Shown here: positions 46,601-59,133 of the stretch, one piece after another | How positions within the stretch are numbered: position 1 is the stretch's first letter | Layout: every line of letters begins with the position of its first letter | Source of the DNA: Desmodesmus armatus | Lineage: Eukaryota > Chlorophyta > Chlorophyceae > Sphaeropleales > Scenedesmaceae | Direction: 5' to 3' | Assembly: GCA_007449985.2 (NCBI GenBank) | Contig: VIIQ02000574.1 | Coordinates: forward strand, 186,001 to 250,000 | Length of the DNA stretch: 64,000 bases | The notes under the pieces: model-generated | Seen by the model: the letters and a program-made list of their open reading frames with translations, nothing else | Told to the model about the DNA's origin: nothing | Database searches by the model: none | Program-made: the position numbers and the translations under genes

Positions 46601-48960
46601 CCCCTGCCAGTGCAGCCAGCTGCACGAGTGGCTGCCAGCAGCTCAGGTAGGAACTGCAGCTGCTGCTCTGCCTCGTCCAGCTGTCCTGCAGCCAGGTGTG
46701 CCTCCACTAGGCCCAGCACGGCCTGTATGTGCAGCTCATCCAGCCGCAGGGCCGCCTCATACCCTGCTGTGGCTGCTGCAGGCTGCTCCAGCAACAGCTG
46801 TTGTGCCGCAACCTCCACCACCTGATGACAGCAGCGGCAGGCAGTGACAGAGGGCACAGGGTCACGTCAATGTCTACATCATGGCAATTTTGTGCATGTG
46901 CACCTTGATGCACCCGCTGTGCTATGCATGGTACTGCAACACACAGGCACTGTGAAAGCGAAATGAATTGCAAGCTGCATGGTCATGGTGCTTTGTACGT
47001 ATGCATATGCGCGAGTGCAGTCAGCGGGGTACGGGACGTGGCAAGTGAGCCCCGACACTGCTTTTGCACTCACGTAGTGTGGGTTGTCTGGCTGCAGCTG
47101 CAGGGCCTTCTCTGCCAGGCTGAGGGTGGTGCGCACCATGGCTGCATCGCTGCCAGCCAACCGAGCAAAGCAAGCAGCCTGCAGGTTGCACCACAACAGC
47201 TTTATCACCCTGCCCTGGATCAGTGTGTGCGAACCCAAGGCTGTTTGCCGCCTCCCCTGTCTCCAGCTGCAAGACGGTATTTAGTGCTGCATTTGCAGCC
47301 ACATGCATGGTAAGGGTCAACAAAGGAAAACAAACCAAAGCAAATGAGGCTGCACTAAGCGAGCAGTGTGAAAGGTGTCCTCACCAGCTGCACCATCAGC
47401 GCGGCATTGTTTGGCTCCACTCGCTGCAACTCCGTGGCCATGTCAGCAAGCCACTGAGCAGCAGCTGTGCCATCGCCGCCGACCAGCAGGGCATGCAGAG
47501 CTGCACATGCAACATAATAGCACATGTGGTGGCAGGGACAGTTGCGGGCCTTGCAAACAATTTCTCATCTCATTCAGGTGTCTGCTGCTGCACCTGCAGA
47601 ACTTGTTTGCTGCATGCCTGATGTGGGGAGCAGCATGCAATCAGCTGACACACTATGCCTGCAGCCGTATGTAGGTCTGCCAACTCACCCAAGTAAGCAA
47701 GGGCCATGATGCTGCTGCCATCAACCTCCTGCAGGCGTGCTGTCACCTCCACAAGCCCGTCCCAGTCCTGCTGTGCCAGCGTCAGCCGTGCCAGCTCCAT
47801 GTGGACTGGCACTGCCCAGGGCAGCCTGATGGATGCCTCTGACAGCACCTCCCAGGCTGCACGCACCTCATGGATAGCTTCCAGTGCACGTGCCTTGCCC
47901 AGCACAGCCTACAGCAGCAGCAACAGCAAGCTACACCTTTCAACGCTTGCACGCTGCGCAGCTGCAGGTGTTCAAGTTTGCACAGCTTTGGCCCACGGTC
48001 CTCATTCCTGCAGTTGGGTTACCACACCAACAGCATCATGCACAAAGTGCTACTTGTTCACTGGAGCCATGTGCACTGCCAGTGAAAGCCTGGCGATTGT
48101 CAAGTCGTGCCATGCTGAGTGTGCTGGCTAGCGTGGTTACCTCCAAGTCCTGTGGATCTTGGTTCAAGATGCTGTCAAACAGCTGCAGCGCATGGTGCAG
48201 TTCAGACGAGTCCTGCAGCTCGGGCTCTTCCTGCGCCTGCTGCTCCAGCAGCACAAAGCCCAGCAGCGCCTGCACCCTCAGCACATCTTCTGGCTCTGCT
48301 GCTGTGTGAGGTCCCATCTGCTTCTCCAGCAGGCTACGGGCACGCTCAAAGCTGTGACTGTAAAACAGGTAGGCTGCCAGGTGAAGTGCTGCTGCTCCGC
48401 TTGCGGTGCCTTCCTCCACCTGTGTGTCCAACAATGATGCTGAGGCACCTGTCAGGGGTGTGCACAGTCTACACGACAGACACTGCTGTCAAACAAAAAG
48501 AAAACGCATCAAGCAGGAGTTGCATGTGCGTGCTGACTATGCCCACCCACTCAACCCAAGATACCTCTAGATAGGCTGACAGCTGCAGCACGGTAGCATC
48601 GTCCACGATCTTGGCTGCCTGGTGTGCTGACAGCAGCGCAGCAGTTGCTGCCAGACCAACATCAACATTTTGTTGAACCGCGTGCAGCTCACGGATGGCC
48701 TGCATTACCGGGGACATGAATTGTGGTTACCATATATTCAGCCAGCCAGCCAGCAACCCAAGCCGGCCTATCACAGCCCAAAAGACGTTTTGGCTCCCTA
48801 CCTCAGTGGTTGCCCCTGCTGCCAGCAGGCCATAGCCACGCCAAAACTGCAGCACAGGGCTGCTGCCATGCTTGATTAGCTCATTACAGACAGACTGGAC
48901 GTGCTGTAGGTACCCTTCTCTGGCGTAGTAGTGCACAAACGCTGCAGCACGGCTGTCCAT
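40665..48960 (-). CDS. IFT139: Intraflagellar transport protein IFT139 / TTC21B (21 exons, about 1470 aa)
   Basis: TPR scaffold of the IFT-A complex, needed for retrograde transport in cilia. Exons in transcript order: 48802-48960, 48565-48699, 48141-48419, 47689-47908, 47385-47500, 47074-47178, 46151-46821, 45705-46020, 45289-45468, 44877-45110, 44511-44600, 44162-44265, 43716-43895, 43172-43517, 42891-42983, 42670-42765, 42253-42512, 41849-42100, 41410-41583, 41077-41184, 40665-40963. It begins MDSRAAAFVHYYAREGYLQH like human TTC21B. It keeps GTSEEVSIMVAD, then IHLKHRKDKVAYIKCY, and near the end VGYKLAFNYLKASRS. TPR-like helices fill the length. In the last exon the family ending (KIKQDVLDKARAGLKP) is one base out of frame, near 40716. 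As written the frame stops at 40673-40675 with 14 altered residues. A second frame problem lies at the 42253/42100 junction. Slightly longer than the human protein (1316 aa), mainly from Ala/Gln-rich loops. Confidence 0.9.
45567..45606. repeat. Pair of short palindromes in an IFT139 intron
   Basis: GCGCCATGT-A-ACATGGCGC (45567-45585) and CCTTGTGCACAAGG (45593-45606) lie side by side in the intron 45469-45704. No function is evident. Confidence 0.75.
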
Positions 48961-49609
48961 GAAGGCCCCACAACTCCTGGCTGGTCTGCTGGCTGTTGTG
49001 AATGGTGGGTGCTGCACGGAAGTCAAAGCTCCCTCAAACGATTGCTCAGATTGACTGCTAAGCAGTGGTTTGTCCCTCAACAGCTCGCCAGCTTGGTCAA
49101 ATGATTAGTCACCGAAAAGGTTAGTCAGTAGCAAGCCGACCGGATCCGAGCATGTGGTGCTGAGCTGTTTCTACTGACTTACTACTCTTACTGACTGCAG
49201 TGCTGCTTGCTCCAACATCGCGCATCCGGTGTATCAATTGTGATGTTTCAGATCAGCGCAGTGCAAAGCACCACTGCCTCCGGACGGTTCTTGTGACAGG
49301 TGCACGTCCTCCTCGCTAGTCAGCAGTGGCTGCTCTGCTCCAACTCAACCAGGGCGAGGTCACCCTGTACCAGCCTGGTCAGCAGGTACCAAACAGCCAG
49401 CTGTGCAGTTGCAGCACGCTGCAGTCGCCACTGCCAAGCGTTGGCAGTGTTTCAGTGAAGAGCGTAGCCAGCACCTTAGTCCTGGTCTAACCTCGGTTGC
49501 TGGCATGGCAGCAGGTGTCCGCAAAACATCAGCCAGCCCCTTGGCATGGCACTACAGCCCTTGATGCCCCAGCCAGGGCTGGGCCTGCATTGACGCGAGA
49601 CAGCTGCAG
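48961..49609. promoter_or_regulatory. Divergent intergenic region of IFT139 and the next gene
   Basis: 649 nt between the start codons of IFT139 (leftward) and the unidentified 773-aa gene (rightward), so it must contain both promoters and 5' UTRs. No recognisable TATA box or other element was identified with confidence. Confidence 0.5.
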
Positions 49610-50618
49610 ATGGCGGCCCCGGCAGCAGCAGCAGCAGCAGGAGGAGCAGGAGGAGAAGGACAGGCTGGCCTCTCCCTGCAACCCCAAATGGCAACTGTGG
49701 CAGCACTGCCTGACAATGAACTAGACATTGCCCAGCTGCTGCAGGTTGCCAGCAACAGTGCTGCAGAACGCCCAAAGTACCTGGCAGGCTCCGGCCCGTT
49801 CCACTCCAGCACTTCAGCAGGGACACATGTCGTGCGGGCCCAGCTGCCCACGCAGGTCACTGAAGTGACTGGGGAGCTGGTGCTGGGTGTGCCTTCTGCA
49901 GCCTTCCCAGCCAAGCTGCTGGCCTTCCACAACAGCTGCTCTGCCAAAAGTGCCCCGCAGTTCCTGCAGCCACAGCCGTCAGCCGGGTCGTCAGGTCAGC
50001 CCAGGTTCAGACTGGGGGGCCCACAGGGCGAGCTGGTGATCATAAGCCTCGCCTACAACCCGCCAGGCAAGCAAGCAGTGAAACTTTTGGGGCAGGGTGA
50101 CCTGGGGCTCGTCACTTGCAAGTTGGTAGCGAAGGTCAGCTACAAGCCAGCCTCAGCCCCCAAGGACAAGCTGCAGGTGCTGGCACAGGTGCGGGTGGTG
50201 CAGCACCTTGTGGTGCGCAGGGTCCAGGCAGGCAACCCGCACTCTGCTCCCTACTGGCGGGTGTGGGAGCAGGGCCGATGGGAGGTGGGCTGCGTGGCGC
50301 TGATCGAGTTACCTGGCACGCTTCTGTCACAGCCTGCAGAGAGGCTGTACGCAGACGCACCATGCGCATGCGGCCAGGCACCATGTTGCTGCAGGACATT
50401 TCTGCAGGCTGCTGCATCATCCTCAGCTGCGGCTGCTGCGGCTGCTGCGGCAGCAGCAGCAATGGGGCCAAACGCAGGACCCACAGCAGGCGGACTGGCC
50501 CTGCCCGCAGAAATGCAGCTGCCAGCGCCCGGTGGACAGGTTGCAGGACCAGCACGGTTGGCTGCAGCAGCAATGGGGCCCCCCTTGCAGCCTGACAGCT
50601 TGGCAGGACCACCACCAC

Positions 50619-50649
<31 letters not shown>

Positions 50650-52320
50650 TGGCTTGAACCTGAGCCTTATGCAGGGGTCTCACCACCAACACAGTGCCGC
50701 CGCAGATGGGGATGCGTGGGACTTTTTCCTGCAATGTCAGGCTGAAGATGACACTCCTCTGCCTCTTAGCAGCCCACCTCCACCCCTGGTCAATGCGGCC
50801 GACAGTGAGGAAGAGTTCGAGCCTGAATTGGGCCCACCAGCTGAACCGAGCTCTGCCGTCACACGGCAGCTCTTAACCCTTGAGGACGCGGGGGCAGTTC
50901 TGCAGCACCGACTGCTGAAGCTGGCAGCAGGCATGTATGGAAACAACAGTGCGCACATGTTGGAGGCAGACCTGCGGCCCAGATTGCTCCAGCTTAACAG
51001 GGAGCGGTTTGCCTCAGGGCAGCCGCCGCTCAGCGTCACAGACGTGAGGGAGGGCTGGTTCCTGCAGCGCTCCGTCCTGCACCTGCTGGTCAGCCAGGTG
51101 CGGGTGTGGGGCCCTGGGGGCGATGAACAGCCTCCTGAGTTGTCCGATGCTGCTCGCAAGCAGCTGTTGGACGGGCTGTGCAGTGACAGCCAGCAGCTGC
51201 GGGCGCTGCTGCGCAGCACCAACAGGAACCTGGCGACACCCTTGTTCACGGCGTCTCACTTCTGCAACCTGGCCGCCTTGGAGTGGCTCCTGGGCAGGCA
51301 GGAGCTGACCTTCCGCACCATGCTGTACCGCACTAAGCGAGGTGAGTTGCTGGTGCGTGCACAACGTTTGTCAAGGGCGCAATATACCTGGAGGTGCAAT
51401 GTACCCTGCAGTTCATGCATTGCACATGCTTGGGTTGAGACTAGGGGTATGCGCGGCAGCAGGACGGGCAGGCCTGCCCTGGGGTGTTGGGCAATGCAGT
51501 GCTGTGAGTGTGTATCAACAGTATGAAGAACAAGCATCAGCTTGAAAGTGTGACCACTACGCGATGACCTTCTGAGTTATGCTGTGTCGTGCATCGTGCT
51601 TAGCAGGCCCCCAGCAGCCACAGTAGCCATACGTTGTGCATGCTCCTGCATAAGATGGCAGCAAGAACACTGCGCTGCGGGTTTGTTGTTGCTGGTCTCT
51701 GCTGTTGCCACTGCTGCCCTTGTGCCGCAGGCAAGCTCTTCTACCACATGATCAGCACGCAGCACCACATCGCAGCACAGCCAGAGGAGCGGCAGCGCCT
51801 GAGACAGGGCATGGTGCTGGTGCTGACAGCACTGGCGGACAGGGTCCAGCGCTGGTTGGCCAAACTCACTCCGCAGCAGCAGCAGCGCCTGCGGGACAAA
51901 GTGGTGTACAATCAGCAGCAGCGCCGCCAGCGCCATCATCAACGGCTTCGGGACGCAGCTGTTGCAGCAGCAGCAAGGCATGGTGAGGGCAGTGCTACAC
52001 CTGCTGTCATATGGCTGCCGTCAGCTGTGCAGCAGCTTGGTCATGGGCAGGCTACTGCAGTAGCATCTTCAGCCGCCGCTGCAGCAGCAGCGGCGGCCAC
52101 CTCAAACCCAGCATCAGCAGCGGCTGGCAGCAGCAACGTGGGCAACCTCCCCAGCCGGCTCAGTCTGAGTCAGGATGTGCTCTGGTGGCTGCAGAACTAT
52201 ACCATCTTCCACACAGAGTGGCACTCTAGCCGCAGCATGTCTCCACCCTATGATGGCGCTTTGCTGGAGGAGATGGTGCGGGCATTGTATGGCTTCCGGC
52301 CCCGCCAGTGGTATGAGTGA
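49610..52320 (+). CDS. Unidentified 773-aa protein (2 exons)
   Basis: Exons 49610-51341 and 51731-52320 join in phase; stop TGA at 52318-52320. I do not recognise the family. Residues about 1-25 are Ala/Gly-rich. Residues about 35-250 form a mixed region that reads like a folded domain (FRLGGPQGELVIISLAYNPP, VRVVQHLVVRRVQAG). Residues about 265-370 are Ala/Pro/Gly-rich low complexity, followed by an acidic patch (DSEEEFEPELG, about 405). Residues about 430-640 look helical (REGWFLQRSVLHLLVSQVRV, TPLFTASHFCNLAALEWLLG). A basic Gln-rich stretch follows (QQQQRLRDKVVYNQQQRRQR). The C-terminus is Trp/Tyr-rich and compact (DVLWWLQNYTIFHTEWHSS, ending FRPRQWYE). No membrane segment or signal peptide is seen. 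It is transcribed away from IFT139. Confidence 0.72.
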
Positions 52321-53245
52321 TGTGGCGAATGACGCTGTTGTTTGCTGTGAGTCCTGCATGCCATCAGTGGGGGGCTACTTTGCAGTTGTGTAGGTTCAGT
52401 TGGTGCATGTCACCTTGCATATTATGTTGCTGGTTTCAAGGGTATGTGCGTGCCCTGTTGGTTTTGTTTTCAGCAGTGCAGCTGTTTAGTGAGGTACGTC
52501 TGGCCTGGCCTGTCTTGGGTGGTGCAAGTGCGGGGGCAGCATTTGCCCCTCTCGCCATTGGATGTTGTGGCGATGTTTTAGCAGGTAACGGTAACCTGAT
52601 GAATGGCTGGTCACTATGCAGCTGGTCCAGAGGATTGCTGCCTACGTTGTGAACAAGCAGTGGGTGAAACACCACCCCTGGGGGGCATTGCCCGGCAAGT
52701 CAACGCACAGGGGGGGGGGTGCAGTGCCCTCCATCCATGGGCTGCCAGCAATCAGGTCGCCTGTATTTGATGACAACACATATTCTCTGCATACTTTCGT
52801 GCCGTCCTGCCGATCAAGGGTTTTGGCGTTAGTGAGTTGTTAGCTGCAATTCTGATGCATGGGCGACGCAACAGCGCTGCATCTCAACGTATGTTGTTGA
52901 TGAGGGTGCATTGAAGCTCTCAACGTCGAAGATACGCTGTGAGGACCAGCAACAAATCGGACGACCCAAACGCAGTCACTCAGGCCAATCGAACACCCAG
53001 GTGGGGCACTGATGGCTTGAATTACACTTTATTGTGGATGTATGAACGCCTGTACCAACTGGAGAGGGCGGAGAAGCCTTCTCAGATTCAAGGCCTCGTG
53101 GTCAGATGCATTTGGCGCTTACTGGGATGGCTGTTTGGGGCCCTCTGCGCCCTGATCTAGCCACTCAAAAGGCTTGGATGGTTGTTTGGATGACTTCCTG
53201 CTCTGCAGGCTCCAGCAGACAGTGCAGTAACGCCCCAGCAGCACG
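52321..53245. other. Intergenic stretch before the F-box gene
   Basis: 925 nt. It holds the 3' UTR of the preceding gene and the 5' region of the next. An open frame ends at 53158-53160, but its first ATG comes late (53038) and it resembles nothing known. Confidence 0.45.
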
Positions 53246-56206
53246 ATGCGGTTGGAGCCTAGTGGCAAGCATGGCAGGACTTCAGTGGACCTGGAGCACC
53301 CCAGCATCCAAGAAGGCACAGGCCTGCATGCTGGAGGAGCATATGCAGCACTGCTGGACCTGCCAGACAGCTTGATTCAGCAGCACCTGCTCCCTCTCCT
53401 GGCATCTGCTGACAAGAAGATGCTCAGGTGCGGCCTCTTAAGGTCGTACAGTGCAATGATCACCCGCCTCATGAGCCATAAGACGTTGTGTTTGTCAATA
53501 GGTGCCCAAGCACGCCAAGTCCTGACCACCCAGCATGTGTGTCATGTGTGCAGGCTCACCTCGTCAAGGCCGCGCCAGCTGATCAACCAGTGCGTTGAGG
53601 CCGTGAGCGTGCCAGCAAACGCCTTGAAGGAGGCGTCGCCTGGTTTTAAGCTGGGCATGCCCTTCCCAACTGCACGCACCCTCAAGGTGAGACAGAATTT
53701 TCATTGCAGTAGGGTGAGGACAGGCTGGCAGCAGCCTGGCTCAGAGCCTTACCTTGCCTCCGCCTGCAGCGATGTGCAGCACCAGCAAAGCTGCAGGAAG
53801 CAGCTAGCCGTGCAGTCACAAGCAGCTCAGCGGCCCCACCTATCGCTACTGGCATATGCTACAGACACCATAGTGGCGAAGCTGAGTCATCACAGCACAC
53901 TTGATGGTTGTAACTCATGTGTTTCACATACGCAAGCACATGTGCTGCTGGCCATGTGGCTGTCCATGCAGGCGTTTGATGCAGAGGATGCCTCCATCAC
54001 GGATGAGGCCCTGATCAGGTTCCTGTCAGCCTCAGGCCCCTGGCTGCAGCAGGTGCAGGCAGTGGACGTCAAGCACTGCCACTACACCACCAAGGGTTTG
54101 TTGGCCTTCCTGCGCACGGCCTGCCCCAAGCTGCGCAAGCTGGCACCCTCTCGCTGGGCAGAACACACAACCATGGCAGAGATCTCGCAGTTCCCAGCAC
54201 TGGAGGTGAGGGTGGGAGGGATGTGCTTTTGTGTAGGACAGTGGCTCGTGCAGGCAGGTGCTGTCGCATGCCGTCAGCAAGCAGCGGCCTGTACGGACTT
54301 GCAGTGCGCAGAGCACACAACCATTTGCAGCTGCCACCGCAGCATGTGACAGGCACATGTCATAATGGCATCCTTACTGCCCGCCCTGCGGGCCCTTGCC
54401 ATCTGCCCTCATCGACACCCCTCCTGACGTTCCGTCCTGCCCTATGCTGCACTGTGTTGCTGTGCTGTGCAGGAGCTGGACCTTGGTGATGCTGACAGCG
54501 ACATTGTGACAGTGGATGACCTCAGCATGTGTCAGCTGTCGGGCCTGGCCCCCACCCTGAAGCGCCTCAGCTTGGCCCGCTGCCGCTGGGTGTCGTCCTG
54601 TGAGCCACTCAAGGACCTGGCCAGGCTGGAGTCCCTGGACCTCAGTGGCACTGATGTGGGCCCCAGGGCACTGGAGGCACTGGCGCAGCTGCCAGCACTG
54701 CGGGACCTCAACCTTACTGGATGCAGGTCAGGAGGGCAACCTGCTGCAGGGGCTGGGGATCAGCAGGGGTGGCGGGGCAGAGGGCATGCAGAGAGTCGGA
54801 ACGTGGGGACAGTGTAGCACGCATATGCACAGTACAGCATTATCGTTCAGGGTTTCCTGTTGAACAAGCGCCTTGTTCGTTGCAGCTAAAATGATGTGAT
54901 GTGTTGACGTTGTGTTGTGCAGGGGTGTGACTGATGAGGCCCTGCTGCAGCTGCGCGATTTCCCTGTGCTGGCCAGCCTCATCCTGCGGGGCACATCGGT
55001 CAGCAATGATGGCCTGCAGCCCCTGGGCAGCATGGCTTGCCTGCAGCAGCTGGACCTGGGCAGCAAGTGGGAGCTGAACGATGCAGGTGAGCTTGGCGCT
55101 GCAGCACAGCGGTTGCAGGGCAGCACACGGGGAGCTGCTGCTGGATTTGGTCAAGAGCAGCTGTGCCAGTCCATGCAGCGCTGCAGCTGTGTTGTTACTA
55201 GTCTAGCAATGCTGCTGATATGTCAGTGACTGCAGCTGTGCGCAGTGGTGCATCACATCAGGCATCGCTTAGAGCATGCAGCTGAGCAATGCGTCCGTCC
55301 ATCCTCACGCACTCCTTGGCGCCGGCAGGTTACAGATGGGTCAATTAGGCTGTGCCGTCGTCGTGGCAAGCGCATGCCGTTGATGTACCTTGGTCATTGC
55401 ATCTCACGCTCGGCTGTTGTTTGCCATGTGCTGCTGCTGGTGTTGATCTCGCTGCCCTCAGGCCTTGTTGCAGTGGCATCCTGTGCTTGCCTGCGTGAGC
55501 TGACTGTGGGCAGCTTCAACCTTGTTGGGCCCCTGCTGGGGCGGCGGGACCTGCGGCGCCTGGAGCACCTCAGCTTTGGTGGCGGCTTTGCCAACAAGGG
55601 CCTGCACCTGCTGTTCCCCCTGTTGGACCTCAAGAGCTTGCATGTCACAGTGAGTGCTGTTTGCAGGGAGTAGCTGCTGCTGTGCGAGAACTATCCTGTG
55701 TGTGGCGCGCTGCAGCCTCTGCCTGACAGCTAGGATGTGCTGCTGGTTGATTAAATGCTAGATGCCAGCACCCAGGTTGAAGGGATGTGTGCCTGTAAGA
55801 TGGACACCAGGCATCTGCTTGAGGATGTTGAAGGGTGCTGCTGTGTTGTGCTGCTGTGTGGTTTGTTCCTGTGCAGGGCATGGACAGCGTGACGGACTGC
55901 GTGATGCGTCACATCAGCGCCAGCCAGAAGCAGCTGCAGCAGCTGGCACTGCGCTGCGGGTATTCCCTCACTCCTGTGGGGCTCAGGCAGCTGGCGGCCC
56001 TGGCCAACCTGGCAGTGCTGTCTGTGGGCGCCTGCCCAGCCATCAACAAGGCCAGCCTGGAGGCTTTTGCATCCACACACACCCGTCTGGGGCTGCTGCT
56101 GGAGGGTGCTTGCCCCCTGCTGCCTGACAGCAACAATGCGCTGTGTGCATTGGCCCCAGAACGTGCCGTGGGGGCCTTTGCAGGCCAGTGCGTGAGGGTC
56201 AATTGA
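53246..56206 (+). CDS. F-box / leucine-rich-repeat protein (7 exons, 494 aa)
   Basis: Exons: 53246-53427, 53554-53686, 53972-54205, 54473-54726, 54923-55086, 55462-55649, 55877-56206. All phases close; stop TGA at 56204-56206. The start ATG at 53246 follows an in-frame TAA at 53228. Residues about 36-75 read as an F-box (DLPDSLIQQHLLPLLASADK, then RPRQLINQCV), the motif that docks to SKP1 in SCF ubiquitin ligases. From about 125 there are leucine-rich repeats of the RNI/AMN1 type: LKRLSLARCRWVSSCEPLKD, LESLDLSGTDVG, LRDLNLTGCRGVTDEALLQL, LASLILRGTSVSNDGLQPLG and LAVLSVGACPAINKASLEAF. These would bind the substrate. The F-box is weak, so an LRR protein without ligase function is possible. The substrate is unknown. 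Confidence 0.83.
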
Positions 56207-57410
56207 CAGGTTGACACGTGGTGCGATGTTTGGCGTGAGGCGTAGCATGCAGCAGCCCGGTCAGCAAACGGCTGTCAGCTGCCAGAGGTATTGTGATGGA
56301 CGGAGGCTGCTAGCAACGATAGTTGTGGCTCAGCGGTTAGCTGCACATGCTGTGCACTCCTTATGGGTGATTGATGACGTGGAGGTGTCTTCTGTGTAGG
56401 GCTTCCTAGCATAGTTGTGGGGATGAGGGTGCCGCTGACCCTGCAACACCGCCTGTAGGGTCTGACGCCTGCCGCGGCGGGTCAGCTGTCGTCGGAGTGC
56501 TCGAGAATGGGTTTTTCCATTGGGTGCCAACCATTGCTAGTTCATCGCCATGCCAGTGGGCCTGTGCTGGCCATTTGGCATGTTGCTGGCTGCCTGGCCC
56601 TGCATTTGTGAGACGACATGCTTGGCTTTTGAGTTTTGTGTTGCTCTGCCTTGGTGCTAGGGGGCCTGTGCTGCATAGCACAGCCACAGCTGGTTGGTGC
56701 TGACAATCAATACATTTACAAGTGACCTGATTGCAGGACAAGGAGCTTTTTGATGTTGGCCACTGCTGTAGATTGTGTCGCATGCCTGACATTTATACCC
56801 GTGCCTGGCTGGGTTGGGCATCCAGCTGCTGCCTGGGTTGGGGATCCAGGCCCATCCCCATTGAGTGGATTGGCTGTGGCAGCTGAGCCTGTTCTGCTTA
56901 GTCTTGCTTCTCTGCTTACAATCACCGTGTGCAGTGCACTCTGCATGCATGTGGTGCGTGTTGTCCCGCGTGGGGTCTATGTTCTGCATGGGTTGCTTGT
57001 CTCACATTGGTCGGCTCAAGCTTCAGGTCATCAACAGGAGCACGAGCTGCTCTGTGCGTGTCATGTAGAATCAAGCAACCAGCTGCCATTGAAACAGCTG
57101 TTTCCTTTTTTTGGCCTGCTCACACCTTCAGGTCTTGTTGCAAGCATGTGGGAAAGCAAGCACCCTGTGCTTTGCAAGCTGCTGTTGACGTTTGGCCTCC
57201 TGGTAGGGCATCAGAGGCACCTTAGCGTGTGAGTGGCAGTGCGGACAGGCATGTGTCAACGTGGAGACTGATCCGTACTCTGTATCTTAGGGAGAGTGTT
57301 CTGTGTGACTTAGCATGCCGCCTCCTGGTTGGGCATCGGAGGAGTGACATCAGAGAGAGTGAGAGAGAGTGTTTGAGATGTTTGAAGAGACAGACTGTGG
57401 GAAGAGTGCA

Positions 57411-57434
57411 TGTGTGTGTGTGTGGGGGGGGGGG
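57411..57434. repeat. (GT)n plus poly-G tract
   Basis: A TGTGTG run is followed directly by an uninterrupted G run, in the non-coding stretch between two convergent genes. Confidence 0.85.
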
Positions 57435-58607
57435 GCGCAGCATGTGCCCTGTGGTGTGCAAGCTTGGGGCAAGCTCTCAGCAGCAGTGTTGAGTTACAGC
57501 ATTGTCTTGTACAGGCAGGAGGCAAAATTTGGACGCGCCTGTGATGCAGCCGCTTGCGGTGCGTGTTGCCAATTTTAGAGGGAGTGGGGCAGTGCTGGTT
57601 GTGATACATTTTCCTGGGGTTGCTGTTCGGCTGCTGTCTGCTGCTGGTCTGCTGCTTGCTTGGGGCTTGCCTGAATGCTCCATAGCTTCTCAGGCGTGTG
57701 TTTGCCTTACATTCACAACACCGTCCTCGTGAGCAGCATCGGGCTGCCTTACTTGGCACCGATGAGCAGCAGGAGCAGCGTCCTGTTACCTCGTCTGCTG
57801 CTGGTGACAAGTTGCTGTGCAGCCTGGGCACGCAAGCCGTGTGCAGTGCCTATTGCTTCGGGCACCTATTGTACTGCCTGTTTTTTCTCCGCGGCCCAGA
57901 CTCACACAGTGGGAGGGCATTGTGTTCGTGCCAGGCAGCCCTGTATCACTTGTTGTTCTGTCCTGTTCACAGTCCCACTCAGTTGTTTTGTTTATGATTG
58001 TCTGGTGCAGCAGACCTGGCCAGTGACTGGCCTCGTCACATTGTGTTGCAACCACGGCAAGTTGGCATAGTGCCAACCACTTTTCATGTAAGTGCCTGGT
58101 TGCACTGTGTCCATCAATGTGTTGCCCCATCGCAGGGGCCTGGCTTTGTAAATGGCAGTTGCCCTTTTCTTTTGTCTGCTTGCTGTCGGGTTTTGATGCT
58201 GGTCGATGCCAACACAGTGGCATGGCTTGTTGTACGGTACATGTGTTCTGTTTCTGTTGTTATTGTCTCCACTGGTGGTGTGCTCGTGCAGCCCTGCTAA
58301 GCAGTGCTTGGTCAGTTGTGTTTGAGGGCATATGGCCCAGACGTGTGGCACACCACTGCGGCCAACCTGTACAAGCTTGGGGGTACTCCAGGTGGCGGTG
58401 TGTGGTGCTGAGTTGTTGCCGCAGATTGCGTGATGGTGGCTGGTTGGAGGGGCTGTGAGGTGGTTGCAGGGGCTTTAGTGTTGCGGCAACCGATTGTTGC
58501 GGAACACATCTTGATCAGGTTGGTGCTGGCACAGGGGGAATGCTGCTCACAGGCTACCTGCCTTTGCTTGGCAATAGCACTCTGCATCTGTGGGTTGGAT
58601 TATTCAG

Positions 58608-59133
58608 CACCTGCCACTGTTCACGTTTCACTGGGAAGAGCCGTGCGTACAGTGGCAAGGCTTCAATGTGTATTTGTGCGTGCATGCCGGCGTGAACTTT
58701 TGGTCACATCAAGCCAGTGGCACTGCACCTGGTTTTCTGGCTCCTGCCACGATCCACAGTTCACTCGGAAGGGCTGTGTGCGCAGTGGCAGGGCTGCAAT
58801 GTGTAAATGTGCGCGCATGCTGGCGTGAATTGTGTCACACCAAGCCAGTGGCGCTGCACCTGGTCTTCTAGCACCTGCCACTGTCCACAGTTCACTGGGA
58901 AGGGCTGTGCGTTCAGTGGCAAGGCTGCATTGTATACAAGTGCGTGCATGCTGGCGTGATATTTTGTCACACGAAGCCAGTGGCACTGCAACTTGACTTC
59001 ATCGTCTTTTACTGTGTACATTTCACTGGGAAGAGCTGTGCCTACAGTGGCAAGGCTGCGATGTGTGTATCAGTGTGCATGCTGGCGTGACTTTTGTCAC
59101 AACATGCCAGTGGCACTGCACCAGTTCTTGCAG
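58608..59133. repeat. Tandem repeat, four copies of about 131 bp
   Basis: The anchor TTCACTGGGAAG (one copy TTCACTCGGAAG) occurs at 58627, 58760, 58891 and 59022, spaced 133, 131 and 131 nt. Each unit also has CAGTGGCA(A/G)GGCT, GCATGC(T/C)GGCGTGA, GTCACA and CCAGTGGC(A/G)CTGCA in the same order. Copies differ by scattered substitutions and small indels, so the array is not recent. No long frame is shared by all copies. Confidence 0.9.

Noticed and set aside
52915..53160. Open frame with a hydrophobic C-terminus, a candidate small tail-anchored protein
   Set aside because: The first ATG comes late (53038), no splice site links it to the F-box gene, and the sequence resembles no family.
56750..57232. 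160-codon hydrophobic frame on the plus strand
   Set aside because: Composition follows the local TG-rich non-coding sequence; no domain, conserved motif or splice context.
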